This document shows, piece after piece, positions 5,967-12,660 of a stretch of 12,660 nucleotides of DNA. The translations under genes and the position numbers were made by a program. The notes under the pieces were generated by a model. That model saw only the letters and a program-made list of their open reading frames with translations. It had not been told where the DNA came from and did not search any database. This DNA is from an uncultured Eggerthellaceae bacterium (lineage in GTDB: Bacteria; Actinomycetota; Coriobacteriia; Coriobacteriales; Eggerthellaceae). The stretch covers positions 1 to 12,660 of the forward strand of contig CAKTXN010000051.1 of NCBI GenBank assembly GCA_934630905.1, in the 5' to 3' direction. Numbering within the stretch: position 1 is the first letter of the stretch; each line of letters begins with the position of its first letter.

Positions 5967-7187
5967 TTAGCGCTGGCGACGCAGAAAATCGGGGATGTAA
6001 TCCTCATCGGCGAAGCGGTTAGCATTTGCAGAATAGCTGCTGGTAGGCGCGCCGTATGAAGGCGTGCTGGCCGCAGGTTTTGCCGCGGCGGTGTTCGCAT
6101 ACTGCGACGTGTACGACGAAGTTGCTGCCGGCTTAGCAGCTACCTGCGTGTTGTACTGAGACGTGCTGGCTGCGTACGAAGGCTCCGTGGACGAGAACAG
6201 GTTCTTGTTGGAGAAGTCCATGGAAGACTGGCTTGCCTGAGACTTGAAGCCCGTTGCAATAACCGTAATGCGCACGTTGTCTTCCATGCGCTCATCGATG
6301 ATCTGACCGTAAATGATGTTGGCGTTCTCATCGGCGCAAGCCTCAACGGTACGAGCGGCTTCGTCAACTTCTGCCAGCGTAAGATCGGGACCGCCCGCAA
6401 TGGAGAACAGCACACGCGTTGCACCGGCAATGGAAGCCTCAAGCAAGCTGGAGTTCGTTGCCTGCTGAGCGGCTTCGAGTGCACGATTCTCGCCCGAAGC
6501 AATGCCAATGCCCATCATAGCGGTACCGGCATCCTTCATAACGGTGCGGATGTCTGCAAAGTCAAGGTTGATCAGGCCGGGAATCGTGATCAGGTCGGTC
6601 ACGCCCTGGATGCCCTGACGCAGCGTATCGTCGGCAATGCGGAACGCATCAATCATGCTGGTCTTCTTCTCAACAATCTCAAGAAGACGATCGTTCGGGA
6701 TAACAATGAGCGTGTCAACCTTCTGAGACAGCAGGTCAATGCCCTGCTCTGCCTGGTTGCGGCGTGTGCGGCCTTCGAACGAGAACGGCTTGGTAACAAT
6801 ACCCACCGTAAGAGCACCAATTTCCTCACGCGCAATCTCGGCGATGATAGGAGCAGCACCCGTGCCCGTGCCGCCACCTTCGCCTGCGGTAACGAACACC
6901 ATGTCCGCATCGCCCAAAGCCTCGCGAATCTCTGCGCGGCTTTCCTCGGCAGCCTGGCAGCCAATCTCGGGGTTCGCACCCGCGCCCAAACCGCGCGTCA
7001 GCTCTTCGCCAATGTGAATCGTGCGATCGGCGTTGGACATAACCAAAGCCTGATTGTCGGTGTTGATGGCAATGAATTCAACACCTTGAACGCCTGCTTC
7101 GACCATGCGGTTCACCGCATTGGTTCCGCCGCCGCCTACGCCGACGACCTTGATTACTGCCAAGTGCTCGGAACCCGTCATGTTCAT
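5967..7187 (-). CDS. ftsZ: Cell division protein FtsZ
   Basis: Tubulin-like GTPase that assembles the cytokinetic ring. The 406-residue product shows the whole family set: GVGGGGTNAVNRM at 16-28 (nucleotide loop T1), the tubulin signature GGGTGTGAA at 104-112, KPFSFEGRTR at 133-142, the synergy-loop block NLDFADIRTVM at 207-217 with the catalytic aspartate, and the C-terminal GTPase-support domain to about 317. A disordered linker of about 75 residues, rich in Ser, Tyr, Ala and Pro with two AAKPAA units, leads to the C-terminal peptide DEDYIPDFLRRQR, which should bind SepF and other partners. The start is ATG at 7187 with GGAGG 6 nt upstream, the strongest site in the window. There is no ftsA upstream. 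The promoter candidate at 7257-7284 would give it its own transcript. Confidence 0.98.
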   Translation of the reverse strand: MNMTGSEHLAVIKVVGVGGGGTNAVNRMVEAGVQGVEFIAINTDNQALVMSNADRTIHIGEELTRGLGAGANPEIGCQAAEESRAEIREALGDADMVFVTAGEGGGTGTGAAPIIAEIAREEIGALTVGIVTKPFSFEGRTRRNQAEQGIDLLSQKVDTLIVIPNDRLLEIVEKKTSMIDAFRIADDTLRQGIQGVTDLITIPGLINLDFADIRTVMKDAGTAMMGIGIASGENRALEAAQQATNSSLLEASIAGATRVLFSIAGGPDLTLAEVDEAARTVEACADENANIIYGQIIDERMEDNVRITVIATGFKSQASQSSMDFSNKNLFSSTEPSYAASTSQYNTQVAAKPAATSSYTSQYANTAAAKPAASTPSYGAPTSSYSANANRFADEDYIPDFLRRQR

Positions 7188-7256
7188 TTGTTTCCTCCAG
7201 ATATATCTCGTTTATGCCGTGAAGCACAATCTATTAGCAAACATAGCTAACTGATA

Positions 7257-7284
7257 ATTTTACACAATGCAGCTCAGTTTGCAA
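7257..7284 (-). promoter_or_regulatory. Candidate sigma-70-type promoter for ftsZ
   Basis: TTGCAA at 7284-7279 and TAAAAT at 7262-7257 with a 16-nt spacer, in the only wide gap of the division block. Transcription would start near 7250, leaving a leader of about 60 nt before the ftsZ ATG. Separate promoters directly before ftsZ are known in several bacteria. The call rests on sequence match alone. Confidence 0.5.
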
Positions 7285-7307
7285 TAAAGACCATAATTCA
7301 TCCCCAT

Positions 7308-7331
7308 ATTCGCGTGTCATTTTCCGCGAAT
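7308..7331 (-). promoter_or_regulatory. Inverted repeat upstream of the ftsZ promoter candidate
   Basis: ATTCGCG (7331-7325), a 10-nt spacer, then CGCGAAT (7314-7308): a perfect 7-bp inverted repeat. It sits 24 nt before the -35 box. The octamer ACACGCGA also occurs twice as a direct repeat, at 7355-7348 and 7317-7310, the second overlapping the inverted repeat. Possible operator, or a hairpin after ftsQ; there is no U-run, so a terminator is unlikely. Confidence 0.35.
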
Positions 7332-7384
7332 CGTCAATAATCGCCACTCGCGTGTACGCCATACGTCAGGCCTGCCGCAACGCA

Positions 7385-8389
7385 CTATAGCGAACGCCAC
7401 GTGGGGCTGGCAACGCTGCGCACGTTGATGTAGGCAATGTTGCCTTCGTGCTCGGAAAGCAGCGCCAGACACACGCGCTCTTTCTCGCGGATGTTCTCGG
7501 CGGCACCGAATGCAATCTCAACGCCGTTTTCGAGCGTAAGAATAGTTGATTCAGCATCTGTCGCGGAAACACGCACCACCTGCTTTGCCAGCTCAGTTGT
7601 CATGCCCGAGACAATAGCCAGCGCGTTATTCACGTTGCTGTCGGTGCAAACCGTTCCGATTTCCGCCGAAGTGCCATAAGGAACGTCCACAATCTGCAGA
7701 ACCGATTCCGCATCGATATACACTTGCTCGCTGACCGTTGCCGCCGCTTGCGACTCCTTGTCGGGAATGGGCATGAGCCACGTTTTGTCCTGCGCAATGG
7801 CCCACACGCGCGTTACGGCAGAGTTTCCCGTGGGCACCGCCACCGTTGCCGCAATCTTGCGCTCTGTTACCACCAGCTCAAGCGTGTCGGGAAACACACG
7901 ATTCACCGCCACCGATTTGATCCACGCATCACGCAGGCAATTCTGTTCGATACGCGTTGTATCCACACGCAAAAGCGTGGTGTCATCGGGGATTTCCGCA
8001 AGCGCGATCATTTCCTCGTTCGTGAGATGCTCGGCACCCTTGATAGAGATGTGCTGGATTTTCGCGATAGGAGCCAAGTACACGGCGAAGGCGCCAATGA
8101 GCACCACCGCAATGATGATAACAACGGCAATCACGTTTCCCGATATGCGGCGTCCTGTCTGTCGGCGCTGGTCACGGCGCTGACCGCGATTGATTTCGCC
8201 CACGGTGCGCGTAACATACGCATCACGCCCCGAAGTACGCGCCGAAGCACGCCCGGCATCGCGGCCTGAGCGCGCAGATGCATACGACCCGCTTTGCCGG
8301 GAAGACGCCTGCCGCGTTGTCTGTCGTGTCGAAGGCGCGCTACGACGCGAAACCGACGAACTTGACCTCCGTTTGTAGTTGGATGCCAT
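7385..8389 (-). CDS. ftsQ: Cell division protein FtsQ (DivIB-like)
   Basis: Single-pass membrane protein of the FtsQ-FtsL-FtsB complex that links the cytoplasmic ring to septal wall synthesis. From the ATG at 8389 it has 334 residues. The first 84 form a Ser/Arg-rich, strongly basic cytoplasmic tail (hand count 21 Lys/Arg against 4 Asp/Glu). One membrane segment follows at about 86-106 (VIAVVIIIAVVLIGAFAV), then the POTRA domain at about 110-181: IQHISIKGAEHLT, NCLRDAWIKSVAVNRVFPDTLELVVTERK, which is diagnostic. The external beta domain runs to the end. Start choice: a TTG at 8416 has no usable Shine-Dalgarno; AAGG lies 12 nt before the ATG at 8389. The start lies inside murB, a 50-nt overlap that codes the variable N-terminal tail of FtsQ. 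Confidence 0.9.
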   Translation of the reverse strand: MASNYKRRSSSSVSRRSAPSTRQTTRQASSRQSGSYASARSGRDAGRASARTSGRDAYVTRTVGEINRGQRRDQRRQTGRRISGNVIAVVIIIAVVLIGAFAVYLAPIAKIQHISIKGAEHLTNEEMIALAEIPDDTTLLRVDTTRIEQNCLRDAWIKSVAVNRVFPDTLELVVTERKIAATVAVPTGNSAVTRVWAIAQDKTWLMPIPDKESQAAATVSEQVYIDAESVLQIVDVPYGTSAEIGTVCTDSNVNNALAIVSGMTTELAKQVVRVSATDAESTILTLENGVEIAFGAAENIREKERVCLALLSEHEGNIAYINVRSVASPTWRSL

Positions 8390-9269
8390 ACCGCTTATAC
8401 ACCTTCGCCTGAACAAGCTCCATGAGCGACCTCACATCGTGCGCCGTCGCCTCGTTTTCATTGACAATAAAGTTTGCGTGCTTCTCGGATACTTGCGCAC
8501 CCCCGATGCGCAAACCCTTGCAGCCCGCCCCTTCGACCAACACCGCAGCCGATTGTCCCTTGGGGTTTTTGAATACACTCCCGCACGAGGGACTTGAAAG
8601 CGGCTGGTTGTTGCGCCGCTTCGCTAAATTCTGTTCCATCTTTCCCCTGATGAAGAAGGGGTCGGCAGGTTCAACCGCCAACGTGCATTCCAGAATAATC
8701 TCATCGGGCGCAAACGAAGAGCTGCGATACCCCCACTGCACTTCGGCGCCAGAGCGCTTGATGAATCCGCGCTCAACCGAGTAGCTGGTCACCGAGACAA
8801 CCTGATTTCCAATCCAAGTATCGCGCGAACCGGCGTTCATGCGCAACGCGCCGCCCACCGTGCCCGGCGTGCCCACCGCGAACTCCAGACCCGCCAACGA
8901 GCGGTGAAATGCCTCTTGCACCACCGTAGACAAAGCGACACCCGCACCCACGTAGAACCGATGCTCGGCCTCGTCATAACGGCACGTGCGAAAATCGCGC
9001 CCCAGCAGCACCATCACGCCATCGAAGCCCTCGTCGGACACCAGCACGTTCGAGCCACGCCCAAACGGCATCCAGGGAACGCCTTCCCTGCTGCATGCTT
9101 CGACCAAGCTTTTCAGCGCGCCTAAAGAACCCACCTGCACGAAATAGCGGGCAGGTCCACCGATATGGTACGTGGTGTGCCGAGAAAGGGGCTCGTTGAG
9201 ATACACATCGCCATCGAAGGTCTCGGACACCAACAGCGCATCAAGCGCACAGGCATGCCGTGCGACCAT
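8340..9269 (-). CDS. murB: UDP-N-acetylenolpyruvoylglucosamine reductase
   Basis: FAD enzyme that uses NADPH to reduce UDP-GlcNAc-enolpyruvate to UDP-MurNAc. The 309 residues fit the shorter type II class. FAD-binding marks: HTTYHIGGPA at 31-40, PFGRGSNVLV at 68-77, and GTPGTVGGALRMNAG at 133-147. Substrate and catalytic residues: Y181-R182 in GYRSSSF, S231 in SCGSVFKNP as proton donor, and E301 in LQTEVKFVG. AGCKGLRIGGAQVSEKHANF lies between the last two. The ATG at 9269 has AGGAGG 5 nt upstream and follows the murC stop directly (TAGATG). The last 50 nt overlap the start of ftsQ. A murB copy inside the cluster, between murC and ftsQ, occurs in several Gram-positive and actinobacterial lineages. 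Confidence 0.96.
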   Translation of the reverse strand: MVARHACALDALLVSETFDGDVYLNEPLSRHTTYHIGGPARYFVQVGSLGALKSLVEACSREGVPWMPFGRGSNVLVSDEGFDGVMVLLGRDFRTCRYDEAEHRFYVGAGVALSTVVQEAFHRSLAGLEFAVGTPGTVGGALRMNAGSRDTWIGNQVVSVTSYSVERGFIKRSGAEVQWGYRSSSFAPDEIILECTLAVEPADPFFIRGKMEQNLAKRRNNQPLSSPSCGSVFKNPKGQSAAVLVEGAGCKGLRIGGAQVSEKHANFIVNENEATAHDVRSLMELVQAKVYKRYGIQLQTEVKFVGFAS

Positions 9270-10712
9270 CTACGCCTCCTGCGCGCGCAGCTCTTCAAGA
9301 AGCTGCGGACCCATTGCCGTAACATCGCCCGCGCCCATGGTAATAACAAGGTCGCCCGGCTGCGTGAGCTCGGCCAAACGCGCCGGCACATCAATGCGGC
9401 GAGCAACGTATTCAGCCGCCGGATGCCCTTCGTGCGCCAGCACAACGTTCAAGAACGTTTTGCCGTTCACGCCAGGAACGGGAGCTTCGCCTGCCGAATA
9501 CACATCCATAAACACCAACTGGTCGCACAAGTCAAACGCGCGCTCAAACTGGTCTTTCAGCACTTCAGTGAAAAGCGTGACACGCGAATAGCGATGCGGC
9601 TGGAACAGCACCACAACGCGCTTGAAATCAAGCTCGTGAGCTGCGGCAATAGTAGCGGCAATCTCTGTTGGATGATGTGCGTAGTCATCGACGACCGTAA
9701 CGCCGGCGGCCTTACCCACCAAGTCGAAACGGCGATGAACGCCTTTGAACTTCGCCAAACTTGCCGCCGCTGCCTGGGCATCGTAGCCCAACGCATCAAG
9801 CAGCGTTAAAACGCCCGCGCCGTTGAGCACGTTATGGCGACCAGGATTCTGCAAAATGGAGCTATCCACCGTCTGGCCACTTGGAAGCATGAGCGTGAAC
9901 GTGCTGCCTACGCCATGCGGCGCATACGAAACAACCCGCGCGTCGCAGCCTTCGGAAAAGCCGTATGTCACCACATGGTTGCATGCTTTACGCGCAAGGG
10001 CAACAAGCGACGGATCATCGCCGCATACCACGGCTACGCCATCGCGCGGAACCGAAGAAATGAACTCGGAAAATTTGCCCCTGATTTCGCTTAAGTCCTT
10101 GTAGTGGTCAAGATGATCGGCCTCTACGTTCGTAATGAGCACTGCTGCAGGGTTCAAATATGTGAAAGATTTATCGGATTCATCAGCCTCCACCACGTAA
10201 TGAGGGCCCTTCCCCGAATGGGCGTTCGTGCCATAAGCGCGCACAATGCCACCAATCAGGAACGTGGGATCATCGCCCATGTCATCAAGCACAGACGCAA
10301 GCATGGAAGACGTGGTGGTCTTGCCGTGCGTGCCTGCAACGGCAAGCGTTTGCAGGTCGCGTCCCAAGAAGCTGAGCATCTTTGCGCGATGCCAAATAGT
10401 CAAACCAGCTTCACGCGCAGCCTTATATTCGGGATTGTTGTCCAAAATGGCGGTCGAAATGACCACGATATCGGGATGATGCGCCACATTTTTTGCATCA
10501 TGTCCAATGGAAACGGTGATGCCCGCCTCCACCAGCTGGTCAGTATATTTGCTTTGACGCAGGTCGGAGCCACTTACTTGCAAGCCCTGATCATGTGCAA
10601 CGCGCGCAATGCCGCTCATACCAACGCCACCGATGCCAATGAAATGCACCGATGTTACCGCTTTTCCTTCGACCATAAGAGGGGAATCGTTTTGTTGTTC
10701 GTTTTCAGCCAT
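9270..10712 (-). CDS. murC: UDP-N-acetylmuramate--L-alanine ligase
   Basis: Cytoplasmic ATP-dependent ligase that adds L-Ala to UDP-MurNAc, the first peptide step of the peptidoglycan precursor. The 480-residue length is typical. The UDP-binding N-terminal domain begins with VHFIGIGGVGMSGIARV at 22-38. The ATP P-loop is GTHGKT at 127-132 (K131), followed by the metal/substrate block EADESDKS at 175-182 and EADHLDHY at 197-204. NPGRHNVLNG at 289-298 and DDYAHHPTEI at 342-351 mark the central and C-terminal domains. The start is ATG at 10712 with AGGAG about 10 nt upstream, 48 nt after murG. It abuts murB without a gap. Its product is the substrate class policed by PgeF, encoded just beyond ftsZ. 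Confidence 0.97.
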   Translation of the reverse strand: MAENEQQNDSPLMVEGKAVTSVHFIGIGGVGMSGIARVAHDQGLQVSGSDLRQSKYTDQLVEAGITVSIGHDAKNVAHHPDIVVISTAILDNNPEYKAAREAGLTIWHRAKMLSFLGRDLQTLAVAGTHGKTTTSSMLASVLDDMGDDPTFLIGGIVRAYGTNAHSGKGPHYVVEADESDKSFTYLNPAAVLITNVEADHLDHYKDLSEIRGKFSEFISSVPRDGVAVVCGDDPSLVALARKACNHVVTYGFSEGCDARVVSYAPHGVGSTFTLMLPSGQTVDSSILQNPGRHNVLNGAGVLTLLDALGYDAQAAAASLAKFKGVHRRFDLVGKAAGVTVVDDYAHHPTEIAATIAAAHELDFKRVVVLFQPHRYSRVTLFTEVLKDQFERAFDLCDQLVFMDVYSAGEAPVPGVNGKTFLNVVLAHEGHPAAEYVARRIDVPARLAELTQPGDLVITMGAGDVTAMGPQLLEELRAQEA

Positions 10713-10760
10713 GAGTACTTTTCTCCTTGTCTTTATGCAGAAAGCATCATACCCAAAAAC

Positions 10761-11858
10761 TTACTGCTGCGCCGTTTTCATCACAACATCTGCCAAACGC
10801 CGCGCTGCGTTTGCGGTGTCATGCGCCAGCGCCGCTTCGTGCATGGAAGCGCGCAGGCTTTCGTTTTCAATGAGCTCGGTCACCATCGCTTGGAATTCAG
10901 GCGTGTCCAGAGAGTCGTCTGCCATCATCGATGCGCAGCCCGCCTCTACATACGTGCGTGCGTTCGTTGTTTGATGGTCGGCCGTGGCATGAGGGAACGG
11001 CACCAGAATAGCAGGAATGGCACGTGCGGAGATTTCCGCCAACGATGTGGCACCCGCGCGCGACACAATCATGTCCGCCGCCGCCATGGTCTCGCCCATG
11101 CGATCTTGATACCCCATAGCAATCCAGCGTTTTGCCTGGTCGCTGGTGAGTGCAAGATCTTGCACCACGGCATCGTATTCCTTGGGACCCGTGATATGCA
11201 CAATGTATAAGTTCGGATACGCCAAAAGCTTATCCTTCATAGCGCAAAGCGCCTGGTTGATATGGCGCGCGCCCAAGCTGCCGCCGAACACAAGCAGCAT
11301 CAGAGCATCTTCGGGAATACTCAACATCGCGCGACCTTCGGCACGCGTGGAAGACAACACGCCTTTGCGCACCGGATTGCCCGTTACGATGACTTTTGCG
11401 GGATCGACAATGCCTTGCCCCGCGCACGCATACGTCAAGCACACTTTTTCAGCGCTTTTCGCAAGCAGCTTGTTCGTAAGACCCATAACGGAGTTTTGCT
11501 CGTGGATAACCACGGGGATATGCTTGCTTTCCGCCGCGCGACCCACGGGAATGGAAACATAGCCGCCGAAACCCACCACTACATCAGGCTTGATTTCATC
11601 AAGCCATGCACGGGCGCGTTTCCCGCTTTTTGACAGCAAGCGCAGCGCACGAATAAGCGAAAGCGGATGCGACCGATTGAATCCAGCGGCCTCGAAAGGC
11701 ACGAATTCAATGCCCGCTTGCGGAACCAAGCGTGCCTCCACGCCTTGCGGCGTACCGGCAAATTTCACCTGGCATCCGCGTTCTTCAAGCACCTCGGCCA
11801 ACGCTAAAGCGGGATTGATGTGCCCAGCAGTTCCGCCGCCCGATAAAACGACAAGCAT
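10761..11858 (-). CDS. murG: Lipid II synthase: UDP-GlcNAc:undecaprenyl-PP-MurNAc-pentapeptide GlcNAc transferase
   Basis: GT28-family glycosyltransferase that adds GlcNAc to lipid I on the inner face of the membrane, giving lipid II. The 365 residues show the acceptor-site loop GGGTAGH at 7-13, FGGYVSIPVG at 97-106, HEQNSVMG at 119-126, the donor-side G loop GGSLGA at 192-197, SRAGATSLAE at 266-275, and PFPHATADHQTTNA at 287-300, where UDP-GlcNAc binds. The start ATG at 11858 has GAAGG 5 nt upstream and is two bases after the ftsW stop, so the two are probably translated together. The product supplies lipid II directly to FtsW. Nothing unusual was seen in length or motifs. Confidence 0.97.
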   Translation of the reverse strand: MLVVLSGGGTAGHINPALALAEVLEERGCQVKFAGTPQGVEARLVPQAGIEFVPFEAAGFNRSHPLSLIRALRLLSKSGKRARAWLDEIKPDVVVGFGGYVSIPVGRAAESKHIPVVIHEQNSVMGLTNKLLAKSAEKVCLTYACAGQGIVDPAKVIVTGNPVRKGVLSSTRAEGRAMLSIPEDALMLLVFGGSLGARHINQALCAMKDKLLAYPNLYIVHITGPKEYDAVVQDLALTSDQAKRWIAMGYQDRMGETMAAADMIVSRAGATSLAEISARAIPAILVPFPHATADHQTTNARTYVEAGCASMMADDSLDTPEFQAMVTELIENESLRASMHEAALAHDTANAARRLADVVMKTAQQ

Positions 11859-11860
11859 GA

Positions 11861-12660
11861 CTACCTTCTTCCTTTTCTTTGTACGGAACGCGCAGGTTCC
11901 GATCGATAGTATCCGTTACGCTCTTGCGAGCTGCGCCCGCGAGATCCGCCGTCCAAGCTGCCACCGCCCGAAAAGCTGCCAAAGCCGCCGCCTGAGTAGC
12001 CGCGCGACGAGAAATCAGGCAAACCCGCGAAACTCGTGCGTTGTCCCTGGTCGGAAACGCGCGTTGTCACACGTAGGTTCTCGCGGCGGCGCGCATATTC
12101 CGCTTCGGGCGTTTCGTCTTCCGAAGCACGCGAGCACGCCAAAACAAAGCCGAGAATAATCATGGTTGCCAACATAGACGAGCCACCCACCGAGAAAAAC
12201 GGAAGCGGCTTTCCCGTCATGGGCAAAATCGAGATAGCGCAGCCAATATTCAAATACGCCTGGAACACCAACATGGTAATAAGGCTTCCCGAAAGACCGC
12301 GCGAAAATGAGGTTCCGCATTGATGCGAAATCTTCAAGCCGAAATACAGCAGCGCCAAGAAGCACAAGATGATGAACATGCCGCCCGCAACGCCCAGCTC
12401 TTCGCACACCACGGCAAAAACGTAGTCGGTGTTGTTCGCGGGCAAATACAAAAACTTCTCGCGCGAATTGCCCAAACCCACGCCGAACAATCCGCCATCG
12501 GCCAGCGCGTACAGGGAGTGGATAGTTTGATATCCTGCGCCAAAGCCGTTCTCACCATCATCCCACGGGTGAAGATAGACCATGCGCTCGCCACGGTAGC
12601 CATCGCCAAACGCGTTCATCAGGGCAAATCCAACAAGAGCAGCAATAATAATCAGAAAAA
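11861..12660 (-). CDS. ftsW: FtsW, septal peptidoglycan glycosyltransferase, 5' end cut by window edge
   Basis: SEDS-family membrane glycosyltransferase that polymerises lipid II at the septum with its cognate PBP. The frame is open to the right edge, so about a third or more of the N-terminal part is missing. Seen: the periplasmic loop GAGYQTIHSLYALADGGLFG followed by GVGLGNSREKFLYLPANNTDYVFAV, then membrane segments and KPLPFFSVGGSSML, the SEDS signature near the last helices. FtsW rather than RodA is inferred from the location before murG. After the last helix comes a long cytoplasmic tail of about 90 residues: first acidic and charged, then Gly/Ser/Phe-rich, ending strongly basic (ARSVQRKGRR). 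The stop is two bases before murG. Confidence 0.93.
   Translation of the reverse strand, partial: FLIIIAALVGFALMNAFGDGYRGERMVYLHPWDDGENGFGAGYQTIHSLYALADGGLFGVGLGNSREKFLYLPANNTDYVFAVVCEELGVAGGMFIILCFLALLYFGLKISHQCGTSFSRGLSGSLITMLVFQAYLNIGCAISILPMTGKPLPFFSVGGSSMLATMIILGFVLACSRASEDETPEAEYARRRENLRVTTRVSDQGQRTSFAGLPDFSSRGYSGGGFGSFSGGGSLDGGSRGRSSQERNGYYRSEPARSVQRKGRR

Noticed and set aside
5288..6022. Plus-strand open frame of 244 codons opposite pgeF
   Set aside because: Antisense to pgeF with all its motifs; Arg-rich product without recognisable domain.
9165..9809. Plus-strand open frame of 214 codons opposite murB and murC
   Set aside because: Mirror frame of conserved coding sequence; no recognisable protein family.
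10104..11210. Plus-strand open frame of 368 codons opposite murC and murG
   Set aside because: It lies wholly antisense to two certain genes, has a Cys/His/Arg-rich composition typical of a mirror frame, and shows no family motif.

Overview
This window is a chromosomal core region: the downstream half of a division and cell-wall (dcw) cluster. Every gene lies on the minus strand, so the cluster is transcribed from the right edge to the left. In that order it holds ftsW (5' end cut by the window), murG, murC, murB, ftsQ, ftsZ, pgeF (ylmD/yfiH), yggS (ylmE), sepF, proC, yggT (ylmG), divIVA, yggU (DUF167), the RNase P RNA gene rnpB, and a thiamine pyrophosphokinase gene (3' end cut). No mobile element, CRISPR array, tRNA or rRNA was seen. 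One plausible promoter lies before ftsZ and another before rnpB.

The likely host is an actinobacterium. There is no ftsA before ftsZ, and SepF, YggT and DivIVA follow FtsZ, as in Actinobacteria and in part in Firmicutes. The moderately high GC content by eye, the murB gene between murC and ftsQ, and the DivIVA-type polar/septal protein fit a member of the Coriobacteriia (Eggerthella/Slackia relatives). This placement is inferred from gene order and protein character, not from a search.

Layout. 12660-8340: ftsW, murG, murC and murB are packed with 2 to 48 nt gaps; they handle septal glycan polymerisation, lipid II formation and UDP-MurNAc synthesis and ligation. 8389-7385: ftsQ overlaps the end of murB by about 50 nt. 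7384-7188: the longest untranscribed-looking gap of the division block, with a candidate ftsZ promoter and repeats. 7187-5120: ftsZ and pgeF. 5117-2314: yggS, sepF, proC and yggT, mostly touching or overlapping. 2280-1166: divIVA and yggU, overlapping by one base. 1053-701: promoter and RNase P RNA. 678-1: thiamine pyrophosphokinase, starting 22 nt after the RNase P RNA.

How it works together. MurB and MurC make UDP-MurNAc-L-Ala, MurG makes lipid II, and FtsW polymerises it at the septum. FtsQ links the divisome to the outside. FtsZ forms the ring; without FtsA, SepF is the expected membrane anchor, binding the FtsZ C-terminal peptide. YggT and DivIVA belong to the same membrane-curvature and division neighbourhood. 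PgeF edits peptidoglycan precursors that carry the wrong first amino acid. YggS (PLP homeostasis) and ProC (proline) are metabolic passengers often found beside yggT/yggU. I do not see a previously undescribed system here; the second-look items concern disordered tails, start sites, overlaps and regulation.
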